A stretch of 64,000 nucleotides of DNA from Ligula intestinalis (taxonomy: Eukaryota; Platyhelminthes; Cestoda; Diphyllobothriidea; Diphyllobothriidae), in contig JAYGXS010000003.1 in NCBI GenBank assembly GCA_036362985.1, positions 50,516,683 to 50,580,682 on the forward strand. The letters are read 5' to 3'. A program made the position numbers and the translations under genes. Positions 34,331 to 46,059 of this stretch are shown piece by piece (position 1 is the stretch's first letter; each line of letters begins with the position of its first letter). The notes beneath the pieces were generated by a model. That model searched no databases. It was not told where the DNA came from and saw nothing but the letters and a program-made list of their open reading frames with translations.

Positions 34331-35824
34331 TCTGCAGCTGTTTGAGCCCTACGTTGAGAGTTTTAGGGGAACAGATTCGACGCATTCTAGTCGTTGATCT
34401 CTTGACTAAACGCATCTTTAGATTTAGGGAAAAGACCTGTGAAAATTACTTCATAGTCCTGTCTAGATTTTCGTTCGGAAAACCTTGCGTTGGATAGATC
34501 CATCCTCTTCTCTGTGCAGAAGGACATCGAAGCAATGATTTCTTCATCCACCTCAGGCTCTGAACCAAATGTGGCACGGAATTTGCCTTGTTAGTCTTCT
34601 AAATTACGGTGCCGATGTCCGCGGCATGAATTGTTTAGCAGATATTCTCCATTTACTGAACGTATACATCAAGGTTGTTTGTGTTATGCTTGAATTTGTT
34701 TCCTCGAGTTTGTCTCTGACAACATCAGAGAGAAATGATCCAAGTGGTGAACCCATTGCCACGTGGCTTGATTGGCGTTGCAGAGAAACTGGACGTTTTA
34801 CGTGCCTAATGTAAGTAGTTCTTTTATGGTTTTCAGTGTCACACCAGCTTGTTCCATTTTTTCGAATAAAGTCAAATGCTCATTTATAGTTTCTACTACA
34901 GCTACTTTGTTAAACAATGATAATATACCTAACGACAGCATCCTTTGTCCGCCAACTTTGATATTTGATAATATGGAAAAACGAAAGGTGTCTTACAAAC
35001 GTGACCGATAGGGTCAATCGTGAAGTGGATTTACCTTTTCTACCAGCCGTTTTGCAATGGCATACTGGGTGAATTCCTTTCCTTGAAACACATGGCCCCA
35101 CCGGCTCAAAAGGGGCTCAGAAGGGGCCAGGAGGGGATGACCCCGTCAAAATTTAATTAAGGCCAATGACCATTCCAGAGGTTATTTCCTGATGAACATC
35201 TGCATATTTGAAGGATCAAAGAAGAAAAGTAAACCAAAATTTATAATATTTGGTGGATAAAAGTGATCTTCAAGCTAATTTTAGTAAATATGGTACATGG
35301 GCAAGAAGGGGCTCAGGAGCGGCTCAGGCGCGGCAAGTCATCACTTTGGCCCATGCTGCCCCCCATGCAAAACATTTCCCAGGGGACGCCTTTTATCGCG
35401 ATATTGCTAGCCCTGCCGTACATCTGTATACTTGAGGGATCAGAGAAGAAAAATAAACCTAACTTTATAAGATTCGGTGGATAAAGTTGATCTTTAAGCT
35501 AATTTTAGTAATTATATTGAGTGAAGGGGCTCTGAGTGGGCCAGGTGGGGATTGGCCCCGTTAATATTCATGGTTGTCGACTACCATGAATATTCAGTGG
35601 CCGCAGCTCGGGAGCCAAAATTGAAAATTATCAAGAAGAGTGCTGAGGCACTATAAGGTTTCTATACGTGTATTTTATTGATTATTGAAGCAAATTAATC
35701 CAAATTACATAATATTTACTGAATACATTTACATTTGGGGGAAAACTGAATAAGCTTGATAAGTGGTTTTGGTTAAATAGGTATATTTTGGCATCCTTTA
35801 AATTATTATAACATTACCACTCAG

Positions 35825-35929
35825 ATGCCGATCCCTGCGCTACGTGACGCATTGTCTACATGCGACGATGAAGGACAAGCTAGCACATCTGATGCATATG
35901 CGCTATGTATATGGGATGGCCGTGAATAT
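35825..35929 (+). CDS. Candidate spliced coding exon inside the 1.3 kb element
   Basis: After attaccactcag an ATG opens 35 codons (MPIPALRDALSTCDDEGQ then ASTSDAYALCIWDGREY) to a consensus donor GTGAGT in phase 0. A phase-compatible acidic segment, EPDTDNESSPADI, follows the acceptor actttag at 36067-36107. I do not recognise it; it may be part of the element's own gene. Confidence 0.3.
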
Positions 35930-36340
35930 GTGAGTGCATTTAAAAATTTAGTTTAAATAGTTATTACCTGTTTTGATAAATAAATGGGCTTTACTTCTGC
36001 ATTTTCATCCAGATTTACCATCTTTTATATAAATATATGTAACAGGTGGTTTTGTTTATACTTTAGGAACCCGATACAGACAATGAAAGCTCTCCTGCCG
36101 ATATCACGTGAAAAAGATCATAACTTTCTGCAAAAATTTATTTCATCTGTCAATAAATTATCCACCATCATTCATTTACGACTTAAGTCTTATGTTCGAA
36201 GAGCTGCTACAGCTGGCTGTCCTGCCACTTGTTCGATTGCCAAAGTAAATGGCCAATTTAGCGAAAATAGGCGCCCACCTACGGAAATTTTTTCACGGTG
36301 GAGCCAGCCGGGGCCAAAGTGATGACTTGCTCCGCCTGAG

Positions 36341-36369
36341 CCCCACCATGCCCCGTGGGCATGGTGGGG
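36341..36369. repeat. Perfect 13-bp stem hairpin
   Basis: CCCCACCATGCCC, then cgt, then GGGCATGGTGGGG. GC-rich in an AT-rich setting, at the right end of the 35081-36393 element; probably a structural feature of that element. Confidence 0.7.
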
Positions 36370-36393
36370 CCCGGAGAGGCTGGTGTTTCAAGG

Positions 36394-39300
36394 GTAAGAT
36401 CCAAGATTTACATGTAGGGTAGCCGTTGTTTGTGAATTTTCGGAAGTCCATACCTTTTTGTCTATCATCGTACCCAAAGGTTGTAGTTCTTCAAACCCTT
36501 TGTCAGAGAGAAGAACTACTTTATGAAAATCTTTGAGCACACATCGTCATACTTTTACTCCGGTGTTATGTTTACTTAGACAGTATCTTCCTGGCGCTAA
36601 CAAATATAAATTCTAAATACTTTTATTTCTGTGAAGCACCCAGAGACTGTCAAAGTGAGCACATGTTAGCAGGCCTTTGTTCCCGGGAGCCTTCCTGAAA
36701 TGCTGTTGACAGCTGGTTACCAAACTCGATTTAAGATAATCCACTTTCCTAGGCTCAGAGGGTTTTAGGTCGATGGTCTGCCTCAAGAGACTCACAAGTT
36801 GTATTTCAAGCTCTAGTTGCTTCTGTTTCCGTCGTTCAGTTCATATTTTGGGGAAAAACGTATAACCTTTACAAGAGTTTTGTCAAGATGCGTGAAAGAA
36901 TAATAATGGACTCCAAATTCGGTCCTTCGAGGCTTCAAAGGCAGTCGAAGGCCGCTGGTCTTGGACATGCGTTCCACTGGAGTGCCTCAATGCCATTGTT
37001 TAATGTTCCAAGATGACTAAATCCGTATTGTCTGCGTGTGAAGAAGATGGCGGCGATAATGTTATTTTACCATTTTTGTCAGTATTGACTCTGATATTCA
37101 TCGTGATCAAGGCGTCTTGATATGAAGACGCTCGTAACATTTGTCTCCGCAAGTCAAGTATCAAACATCGGGAATGTATGGTGTTCATTTATTGTATGTA
37201 TTTAATAGTATTTAATACTGAGGAATAATTGAGCTATCTAAGATCTGCGAAAATTCCAATCGCACTTGCAAACACGTGCTTACTTTAGTTCATCATTGTA
37301 GCAAGCGAAGATGTTGAAGTTGACACGCACCTAAAGGAACAGTTTACCTATGAAAGTCTCCGCATGTAACATCGGACAAGGTTTGAAATCACCACAACAG
37401 CCATACGTACGGAGGTATGGCTTTTCCTGTCGTTTGATATTTTATATACCAATTGTAAAAACCAACATAGACTCGCTGGTTTTTTAAAGTAAAAGTATTT
37501 TCCTTATTAATGAAAAAGCTTCACTCCGATTTTCCGTGTACTGACTTTTTCGATTTTTCCTTGCTTTTGCGGACCCTCCAAAAATCTCTTTTTTTGTCAC
37601 GCGCACCCGTCGGCAAATGCGGGTGTGGGTCGTTGAGGTGCTGATGGTAAGAGAATTGCGGTACGATACGATACTAATATTTTGGGGAACGAAGTCAGCG
37701 AGAGAATGGGAAATAACACCGGTCATCTTCACTAACAGACGATCACATCATTTTCATCCAGATCCGCGTGAGAGGTTACCTCGGTGCATTCAAACAAACA
37801 TCTCGGCTCCGCATTTCGGGATGAGCTCCATATGATAGTACATGGCTAGTCAATAAAGCCATGCAAACGCCTTTTGGCTTGTTCGTATGGGCTAAATTCC
37901 ATTGTTACATCGTGGAAGGGGGAATGCTTTTCTTCATTTTCTTGTATCTAGAATGTTTTCGTCATCTTAGTTGTAGCGCATGTAAATTTGAGGTGTATGC
38001 GGTCCTTTGCGCCGCAAACTAAACTTATCTAACTCCAGAACGGTAAGTCGGACCCCAGGTAAGTTGAAGTAGCTGAACTTCTAAATGCTATTTTTCGAAT
38101 TTTCGGGATCCATAGTAAAAAGTATAACAATAGTAAAATTAAAAATAAAAAATACGTGGAAATGTCGCTAGTTGAAGTTACCGTCGTAGAGCACGCTCAT
38201 CGGCTAGTCAATATACTGTCCAGTGTACTTTACAAAATAGTTCATCCTCCGCAGTTCCTTACACATCCGACCACTAAAATTACACGGAGAAGGACTTTGT
38301 GAGCTATAGATAGGGTTTATGTGTGTCTCGGTGCAACCATTAGCAAATTTCTCGGTCAAACATAACCTGTATAACGGAGCCTGTGGATTGGGATCGTTGA
38401 AGCTATCTGGGCAGCTTTCAAAAAGAGGCATGAGCTATGTTTGTAAGCTATAAATGAGCATGTAGGTTTGTCTATTTAGGGCACTCAGATAGAAGCTTGT
38501 TTCATTTAGTTCCAAATGACTTTTGCACGTACTGGTCACCTTGTAAATTTTTTGTCTACTGATCTACCTTCCTTCTACCGGAATTTTCAGAAGTCCTACA
38601 TCTTTTCCGAGCAGCTTTCTCAATGACTCCAAGAAAGGACCATCGGGAATTTAGGGGATCCTCTTAAAACTATTTTCTCTGCCTCGAATCCCCCGGAAAC
38701 CTAGATGTTTCCATTAACCACCGGTCAATCAACCGAAGCCAAGTGGAAGTACGCCATATAACTGCTGCCGTTTCGTTGGCTTCTAACCATCATCACACTT
38801 CCTACACCTATTTCTACTCTACTACACTTTCTTATCTTCCAAATCAGTTTTTGAAAATAGAGGCCCGTTGAATTCTGCCTCCATTTTCACTGAAAGAGTT
38901 TTTTAACTGCCATTAATTTTAAGCTTTTAAGTTCACAATTAACTGCATAACATTGCTAGATGTTGCCCCGAAAGGAAAATTCCTGCTGACATTATTATGA
39001 CTTTCTACGTCTATTTGCGCACATTTTCAAATTCGTTTTTGATTTTTTTCTTTTCTGCGAAACTGATTTTGTATGGACATGGCCGTTTTGGCGCTAACAA
39101 ATAAAAATTCAAATTCAAAAAGAGGACGACATACTATCCCGTAGGCGGCCTCCCACAACCTCAAGCCCTGGAGTTCATGAAACGCCTAAAATTCTCAAAC
39201 AGCCCCAATTGGGACAGCAGACCTTGTCACTTCGCGGGAGAAGTAATTAGAAAATGAGCCCTAACTCAATATTGGGAGTACACCGTCTGCAAGCCGACCA

Positions 39301-41908
39301 CGGCTAAAAAATAACAATTGGAGGTCAAAATAAGCAACCATTCGTCTCTCCCGAAACACTGCCACCATATCACACAGACTGATTAGGAGAGTCCGCTAAA
39401 TCCAACAGTTCTCCTTTAGAAAATCCGCAGAGAAATTACAAAACTGAGAACGGCGTTAGTCACGCGAGAACTGACGGGCTACAAGGTTAACGTTGCTGCT
39501 CTTGGGTAGACACGGTTCTCTGAGCAGAGCCAGCTGACTGAGTTAGGGACCGACTAAAGCTTCTGCTGGTGTTACGCCCAGAGGCAGAGCGATGGGATGC
39601 TGGCGTCGCCCTTGCCGCCCCACACAACTGCGTTTGACTAGTGTCCCGTCCATCGTAAAGAATTAATGATCAATGGCTGAACATACGTTTACCTCCTCGG
39701 TTACCCACATTTTTCACCATTATTAGAGTCTACGCCTCCAGATACTGATGCCGCAAAAAGTGAAGAGCAAATTATAGGCGGACTGGCATGCCCTCCTGGC
39801 GTCTGAGCCGAAGACAGGTAAACGTTTTGTCCTTGAAGGTCTCAACGCCTACGTAAATACAAATCATGCTGCGTGGGAGTGAATGCTGGTCACTGTAGTC
39901 CCGGCCGCTGCAAGGATAATGGCCAACTTCTTTGTAGAACCAGCGTGGAATCTCGATTCTTACTGACCAATCCCTTCCATGCTTCAGCACGGGAGAGGGA
40001 GACGTAGATCACGGAATTTGCGGCTGCAGGACTCTTTTCTCGTCCGGAGTTGAGATAGACGGGAAGTTGTGTTGACCAAAACAATTCTTCTGTTTTGTAC
40101 AACAACGACTGCGAGAGGCGCAGGATGTCCGGGTGACGTGCAGGGCTGCGGAAATCCAAAGCTACACGGAGCAAAAATAAAATAAAGAAAGCATTTCTTT
40201 GTTTCCATGAAATGTATCAACGACGTCAACATCAAGGGTGGTGGGTCGCTGCTCATGTTCAGGAGCAAAACGCTTATGGTGTAGAGTTCACGAATACTGA
40301 AGTGCTAAGTGTCTCCAACCACCAATTAACGATGTATCATGCTGCTAAGGGCCGGTATCCCCACGTGAAAACGAACAAGGATAATGATCTGTCACATTTC
40401 TAATGAGAACCAATCCACACTTTGCAACAACTATCCTACGTAAAGGCAGAGGGAGACCATACAATCCTTGTCGAAGTTTACAAATGCATTGGACCCCGAC
40501 TGATGAAGTGGCACCAAGCATAATTCCCTCCGCATATAAAGGGCATGACCATCTCTCATGCTTACCAGTGGAAGGGGGATCGAAAAGATTGTAATGTGCA
40601 CAAACACAGCTCGCTGCTCATCCCAGGAGGATCTTTTTTCGAATTCTTCTCAAACGTCTTAATCGACACTTTTATGAGAGACCGCACAGAAGGTTATTGT
40701 GGACTCTGACGACACCGCGAAACAACTTACAGAATGATCACCACCCACCAGCTACAGGAAAACTTGCAGGTAAGGCAAACCCACATCCAAACCAAATTTC
40801 TTTACTCGCAAGAGCTTTTGAGATAGTGAATCCTGAACAATTTTGCAAAACCATACACAAATTAGGTTGCAGCGAGAAATATACGCAAAAAGGGACGTCA
40901 ACTTCATGATGGTATGACGGGGCGCGTCACGGACAGCGGGACAGCCTCTAAGACATTAGCAACGACAAACAGGGTTTAATGTTTACTACCATTCTCGTCA
41001 GTATCGACGGATATGCATCCTCTACTAGACGGAGACGCATCTTCTCAGTAGCCAACCTGCAAAAGAGCAGTGAAAAGGGACACAACAAACTACAAAGCAA
41101 ACTCTATCGCCATTGCAGAAATCCTAGGAACGCCTCAGAAGTCACAAGCACCTCGGATTCAAATGTGGTCTCTGCAGCATCTACTCAGTGGGGCTAGAGT
41201 CAGCAGTGGCCGCGCGCTCAGGTACGGCCTCGGCTGCGCCAGACACCTATGCCCTTCCTCGTCTCTGGTCTTCTTCATTTGACCATGAGGCCAAGGGTGG
41301 GCCGGTCGATACAGCGCAAGTCTCCTAATATGAAAATATAATTCACGTGTCATTTACTGTTCATGTGCCAACTTGCTCTGCCGTACATAGGGGACCTCAT
41401 CAAAATCGACGGCCCAACTGTCATCTGCTATGAATTTGTGGAAATAAAAGATAACTATAAAGAATTAATGTTGCACTTTCAAACAGTGACGAAGAAAAAT
41501 GTACGGGAAGCACAGCAAAGGTAAATTGTTGTATAGGCCTAAGAAAAATACCAGAATATTATCGACTCGAGAAGCCTCTGGTAAAACTGATAAAATTCCA
41601 ACCTAAGGGTACCAATAGTGCTTATAGTGCGGATGAATTCACAACCTGCAAGATCCCTGATAGCAATTTTTAGTTTTGTGGTCCCGTCAACTCATGCACA
41701 CACAATATCTAACTTTTCATTGGCTTAAATGTCAGGAAAAGGATTGGTCACTGCGTTTTGTAGTCAATACGTTGAATCTGATTGGCTAATTCAACCGCTA
41801 CCGGTGGCGGCAAGTTTGGATGGCATTCTGTCATATCGCACGTGCACTGCTGAACGCGTAAGTTGGCTGTGAATGCTCTAGATTTTTTTATGTGGCCTTA
41901 AGTCTTAT
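36394..41908. other. No confident gene
   Basis: Mixed composition. From about 39100 to 41350 GC is higher and many short frames exist on both strands, suggesting old repeat sequence, but I can name no family. Possible splice-like pieces (for example 38037-38056) are isolated. Confidence 0.4.
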
Positions 41909-43423
41909 ATGGAGCTTTCTTTTTGTAGTATGTGGAAACCTGCACACAGGATTACCGTTTGGAGGAGAGCTAACCGCAATTATCATGCCTTATTGCGTAA
42001 AATTGAGGAGGCCGACAGGGAAGCTTGGTTGACCACATCAGAATCTGACGAAGATTCGTTATATAGTGATTCAATCTGCACTTCATCATATGAAGATTCG
42101 AACACCAGCTCAGACTCTATAGAGGAAACGAGTAGTGGGAGTTTTCGGAAGTTCGAATTTCCAGCTCAACGTCCTTCGAAGCCGCCAGCGACTCAGGAGC
42201 TTACACTACGCGAAGCACTGGAGTTGTGGGCTAATGAATGTGACCTACCAACAAAGCATCTTACGAAACTCCTAAAAATCTTTCAACGCTTTCATCCGGA
42301 GCTACCGTCAGATGGCCGAACCCTGCGGAGAAGATCAAGCCGACGGAAACCCGTGACGGCAATGGGCAGCGGACAATGCGTTCACATTGAACTTATGAAG
42401 TGTATAACGAAGGAGGTAAGTGAACCATCAATGCATATCCAGGGGAATGAAATCGTAGTTAACTTATCCGTAGACGGACTACCTTTATACAGGAAGAGGA
42501 GGTTTGATTTGTGGTCTTTTCTCGGCCGAATAATGCAAACTTTTGTTGGTAATGTATTTCCCGTAGGGATATGTAGTGGAAAAGGAAAACCATGAGATAT
42601 TCAGGCGTACTGCAAGCACTTGATTAGGGAAGTGTCTTTCCTGTGTAGAAGAGGGCTGTATGTTGAAAGTCTCGACCTAACCTTTAACTTTAAAGTGGAA
42701 GCCATCATTTGCGATGCTCCTGCGAGGGCTTTCGTAAAGCAAATCAAGAATCTTTATGTTTATTATGGGTGTGAGCGTTGTAAGGTGGAGGGTCTCCGTC
42801 GTCCTACATGGCGGAAGGTTGTGTACGATGTTGTTAGTGAAGATAAAGGAAGTGACCAAGATTTCTATGATCGAACGGATGACTGCCATCGTATTGGCAG
42901 GTCGCGGTTGTTAGTATGTAATATAGGTATGGTAAGTTGTTTTCCTTTAGATCCGCTGCATTTAGTGTACCTAGGTGTAATGCGAAGATTGCTCAAGTTG
43001 TGGCTCAGAAGCCCACAAGGAACTAAGTATAAGATGTCTGGGAAGGCTGTAATCGAAGTAGATGAAGGATTAAAAGCCATTAACCGCTATTTACCACGGG
43101 AGTTCAGTCAGAGAGCTCGATCTCTTAGTGAGTGGAAATATTGGAAAGGGACTGAATTGAGACAATTCTTACTATACACAGGGGTAGTTGTTCTTAAAGG
43201 TGCAATTAAACGTAAACATTGGAAGCACTATATGCTTCTGTCAATAGCCATTCGTTGTTTAGTTCAGCCAACAACTTGCAAGGTTTGGGTGCAATACGCG
43301 ACCACCTTGCTAGAGAGATTTCTTAAAAAGTATGAAAGGCTGTATGGTCTAAGGGAAATGGTGTACAATGTACATAGCATTGTTCACCTTCCGGAGGACG
43401 TCGCACGTCACGGTCAGCGGTAA
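41909..43423 (+). pseudogene. EnSpm/CACTA-like transposase, broken by one stop
   Basis: One reading frame runs from an acceptor-like tttttgtag before ATG 41931 to TAA at 43421, interrupted only by TGA at 42593-42595. The N-terminus is basic, then Ser/Asp-rich (residues about 35-65). The central blocks LSVDGLPLYRKRRFDLWSFL and FKVEAIICDAPARAFVK, followed by FPLDPLHLVYLGVMRRLLKL and the late YNVHSIVHLPEDV, are the conserved order of the animal transposase-domain family that I associate with EnSpm/CACTA elements. About 500 codons survive; the C-terminal FPFE segment usual in the family is missing. TGG or CGA to TGA would explain the stop. Confidence 0.65.
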
Positions 43424-43452
43424 TAACTTAATTTGCGAAAATTTTATGGATA

Positions 43453-44431
43453 ATGGTTCAGGACTCAGACAGCTCTTCAGCTGGCAGTGAAGTTACGCTG
43501 CCTACAGGCGTGTCAGCCGCGGTGTTTCCGTTACATGGTAAGCACTTGCGTAACAAATATTCCCCTTTTATACATAATTAATGAAATTCCACAACGTCGT
43601 CGTTCGGTTCGGAGATCCTCTGGCTCAAAAGTCGATCGTCTACTAAAACACATTAACAATGTCCAAGTGAATTTCATGGAATTCCAGACAAAGACTATGT
43701 AGCAGATGCTCGAAAATCAAAGACAGATAATTGAGCTTCTGTAGAAAGCACCGGCTGTGACAACGAAAAACGCAGCGCCTCAGTCCGTTAAATTTTTCAC
43801 GCGGGCAACAAACCTGCAGGAGTTTGATGGCATCGTGTCACGGCTATCAGACGGTAGCTTTAAGAGTCTGTTGGTATTTCATAATGTTGTCCTTACACGC
43901 CTTCACAGATTAACCACTTGCTCACCGTAGGCGGTGATACTCTTGAAGATTTTACCGACAGGGTCTTCAAGGCCCTGTTAGCTGATAGTATCACAGCCGA
44001 ACTTAATTACACGGGCACTTACTTCGATTGCCCCAAGAGAGCTTTCGAAAAATCACCACGGCACGACCTCGTAACAGGTAAGTCTCACTGTATTCTGATT
44101 AAACGCTTCCTAACGCAGAAGTCACTTCCGCCTGGTGTGTTTCAAACAATCATGACAGGGCTGGAATTAAGAAAGCCTTCATTAAGGCTTTCAAGAAGGC
44201 CTACAAGCGACTGAACATGGGGAAATACGTAATCCCCAAACGCTCCCTGCTTCTGGGTGAGTTACTTAAACGCTTGAACCTCCAGTACTCATTTCACCCA
44301 TCATAAACTTTGCATTAATGGTCAATTTTTTTGTAGATGAACACGACCAGGACGACAACGGTGGGCCGGGAGCGTTCGCTTGTACAGCCTTCTTTTCGCC
44401 ACCACCTCTCCACAGCACAGTGCTTAAATAA
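43453..44431 (+). pseudogene. Second ORF of the transposon, DUF4806-like, multi-exon
   Basis: ATG 43453 opens MVQDSDSSSAGSEVTLPTGV and runs to donor GTAAGC at 43538. A further coding stretch (about 43590-43873) contains two in-frame TAG codons, then LQEFDGIVSRLSDGSFKSLL and donor GTATTT. The next exon, 43909-44077, reads LTVGGDTLEDFTDRVFKALL then ADSITAELNYTG. Another follows with IKKAFIKAFKKAYKRL, and a last exon, 44337-44431, ends in TAA. The spacing of GG-D, the LL core and the following A-x-x-YN matches the DUF4806 domain I know as a companion ORF of such elements. One junction is off by one base, so the copy is decayed. Confidence 0.5.
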
Positions 44432-44574
44432 GAAGACAGTATAACGCGCCTACTAACCTATTTATCGTACATTAATATTTTTACCCAATTTTTTATTTCA
44501 TATAATACACTTTCATATAGCAAATGTCTTCAAAAAGGTTATCTATTGCCACGTTTCGAAAATGGGGGTTTCCG

Positions 44575-44735
44575 CTATGAAGTAGGTACCCCCTTTCCAG
44601 CGGAAAATTGAGAGTCTACATTGTAAACCCAATGTATGGTTCCCGTAGAATCTTACAATTTTTGCTCGTAGACTTCCCGTAGGATCCCATTTGGCGGAAA
44701 TGTAGGATTTCCGTAGAATTTCCCAATAAGGGATC
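44575..44735. repeat. Subterminal short repeats at the right side of the transposon
   Basis: Repeated variants of CCCGTAGAATCTTACA, CCCGTAGGATCCC and TCCGTAGAATTTCCC occur within 100 bp. Clustered subterminal repeats are typical of EnSpm/CACTA ends, where transposase binds. The exact terminus and the left end were not found. Confidence 0.4.
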
Positions 44736-44739
44736 CGAG

Positions 44740-45638
44740 ATGCGATTAAGCAATCATATGGATTGTCGCACTTAGCTAAGCCGGACAGAAGCACACAAAC
44801 GCAATTAATAAGATACTAACAGCAAACACCAGCAAAAACTTAACATTCGTTTTTGCAAGTCGATCAAGGTTGTTGTATGGCTTTCCCACATTGGAACATT
44901 AATGCAGAAAGGGCCCAGATGTACAGGAAACTGAGAAGACAAGAGGCATTTGCTTCCAGACCAACCATTTAATGAAGCCAGATAGAGGAAAACAAAGTCT
45001 GGCGTTCTCGGGGTGTTGACGGATCCACAACGCTTGCAAACGATGAATGTGTGAACTTCATTAAAATTCTAGATAACTACTATTCGCTTTAATTTAGTTT
45101 ATGTAAGGGAGATAGGCAAAGCCTTTGTTTCAGTTTTTTAGTTTATTTGGTGAGGATAATAGGCAATGCCTTTGAAAACCCTATTAACAGATAGACACTG
45201 CCAGATCATAAATGTGTTTCAACGCCTTATGTACATTATAAGAAATCAGTGCCGGATGTGGAAACGGAATGGGCTAGATTTTAATAGACATATGGGGAAA
45301 TTTAAATCATTCCATGTCAGATGAACCACCGGCTAGTACACATTACTGTTGTTATCACGTTTACGCTAAAGCGTGTGGCTACTGTAGGCAAATTACGCCG
45401 TTTAAACTTGTTAATTTTTCAAACTGATTGGCAGTATATTACATTGTACGCCAGATGAAATGTAACAGGCACACCTGGTTTCTCCTTATTCTCCGCGACT
45501 GCCTCGCCCTCTACCTTCACTGGTGTTCTCGCTGTCGATCCTTGTAACAGAGTTGTTTCTGCTGTCGGGCTTGGTGCCTGGGCTCCTTCAGAGTCAGAAG
45601 TCTGATGAGTCATGGTTATATATACATATATATAAAGC
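44740..45638. other. No confident gene
   Basis: It contains a 31-codon frame at 44878-44973 (MAFPHWNINAERAQ) with no match that I know, and a short duplicated segment around 45100-45180 (TAGGCAAAGCCTTTG and TAGGCAATGCCTTTG). Confidence 0.35.
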
Positions 45639-45886
45639 TGTCCACAAGCGATCACATACACAACGCGAAGGGATTCGCATAGTATGAACGTTTATTTAAT
45701 TACGACAAGAATAATAATCACTACTGTTCCTCTGAAGACGAAAAGATCTGGTGCTCCTCTGACACGTCCTTCAAGGCTCCGGACTGGTTGCCGTCCGGTA
45801 CTGTCTCACGCGTCGTCTCCGCGACCGCCACTTAAATTGAAAATTACAAATGTGCATTAAAACAAAAGGGCAGTTGGTCCCTTACA
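45639..45886 (-). repeat. 3' LTR of a Ty3/gypsy-like element
   Basis: On the minus strand a purine run GGGGAGGGAGGC (polypurine tract) at about 45888-45900 is followed by TGTAAGGGACC, and the segment ends with GTGGACA, giving TG...CA ends and about 248 bp. AATAAA lies inside at 45691-45696 on the minus strand. The integrase frame lies just upstream on the same strand, which supports the order. Confidence 0.55.
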
Positions 45887-46059
45887 CGCCTCCCTCCCCG
45901 CAAAGAGGGAGCTCTGTCCGCAGAGCTGCAGTTGGATTAGGGGTGCCTATCTCTACATCTGCGCCCAGTTGAGGAACTAAATGGGGGGGGGGTAGGATAT
46001 GGAAGGAGTCGGGGTCGAGGGGGGGTGGGGATCCCGCGGAAGTCGATGGCGTAACGGGG

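Larger units (their letters stand above)
35081..36393. mobile_element. 1.3 kb element with short terminal inverted repeats
   Basis: Begins CCTTGAAACAC and ends GTGTTTCAAGG, an 11-bp perfect inverted repeat. Inside, the stretch AAGTCATCACTTTGGCCC at about 35336 recurs inverted near 36310; GGGGCTCAG-type blocks repeat; and two related units of about 225 bp lie at 35180-35300 and 35405-35530. The right end carries a strong hairpin (36341-36369). The superfamily is unclear, and no target-site duplication is certain. Confidence 0.5.

Noticed and set aside
38037..38056. 20-nt micro-exon between ctccag and GTAAGT
   Set aside because: Isolated, not a multiple of three, and a similar context at 23540 suggests a repeat.
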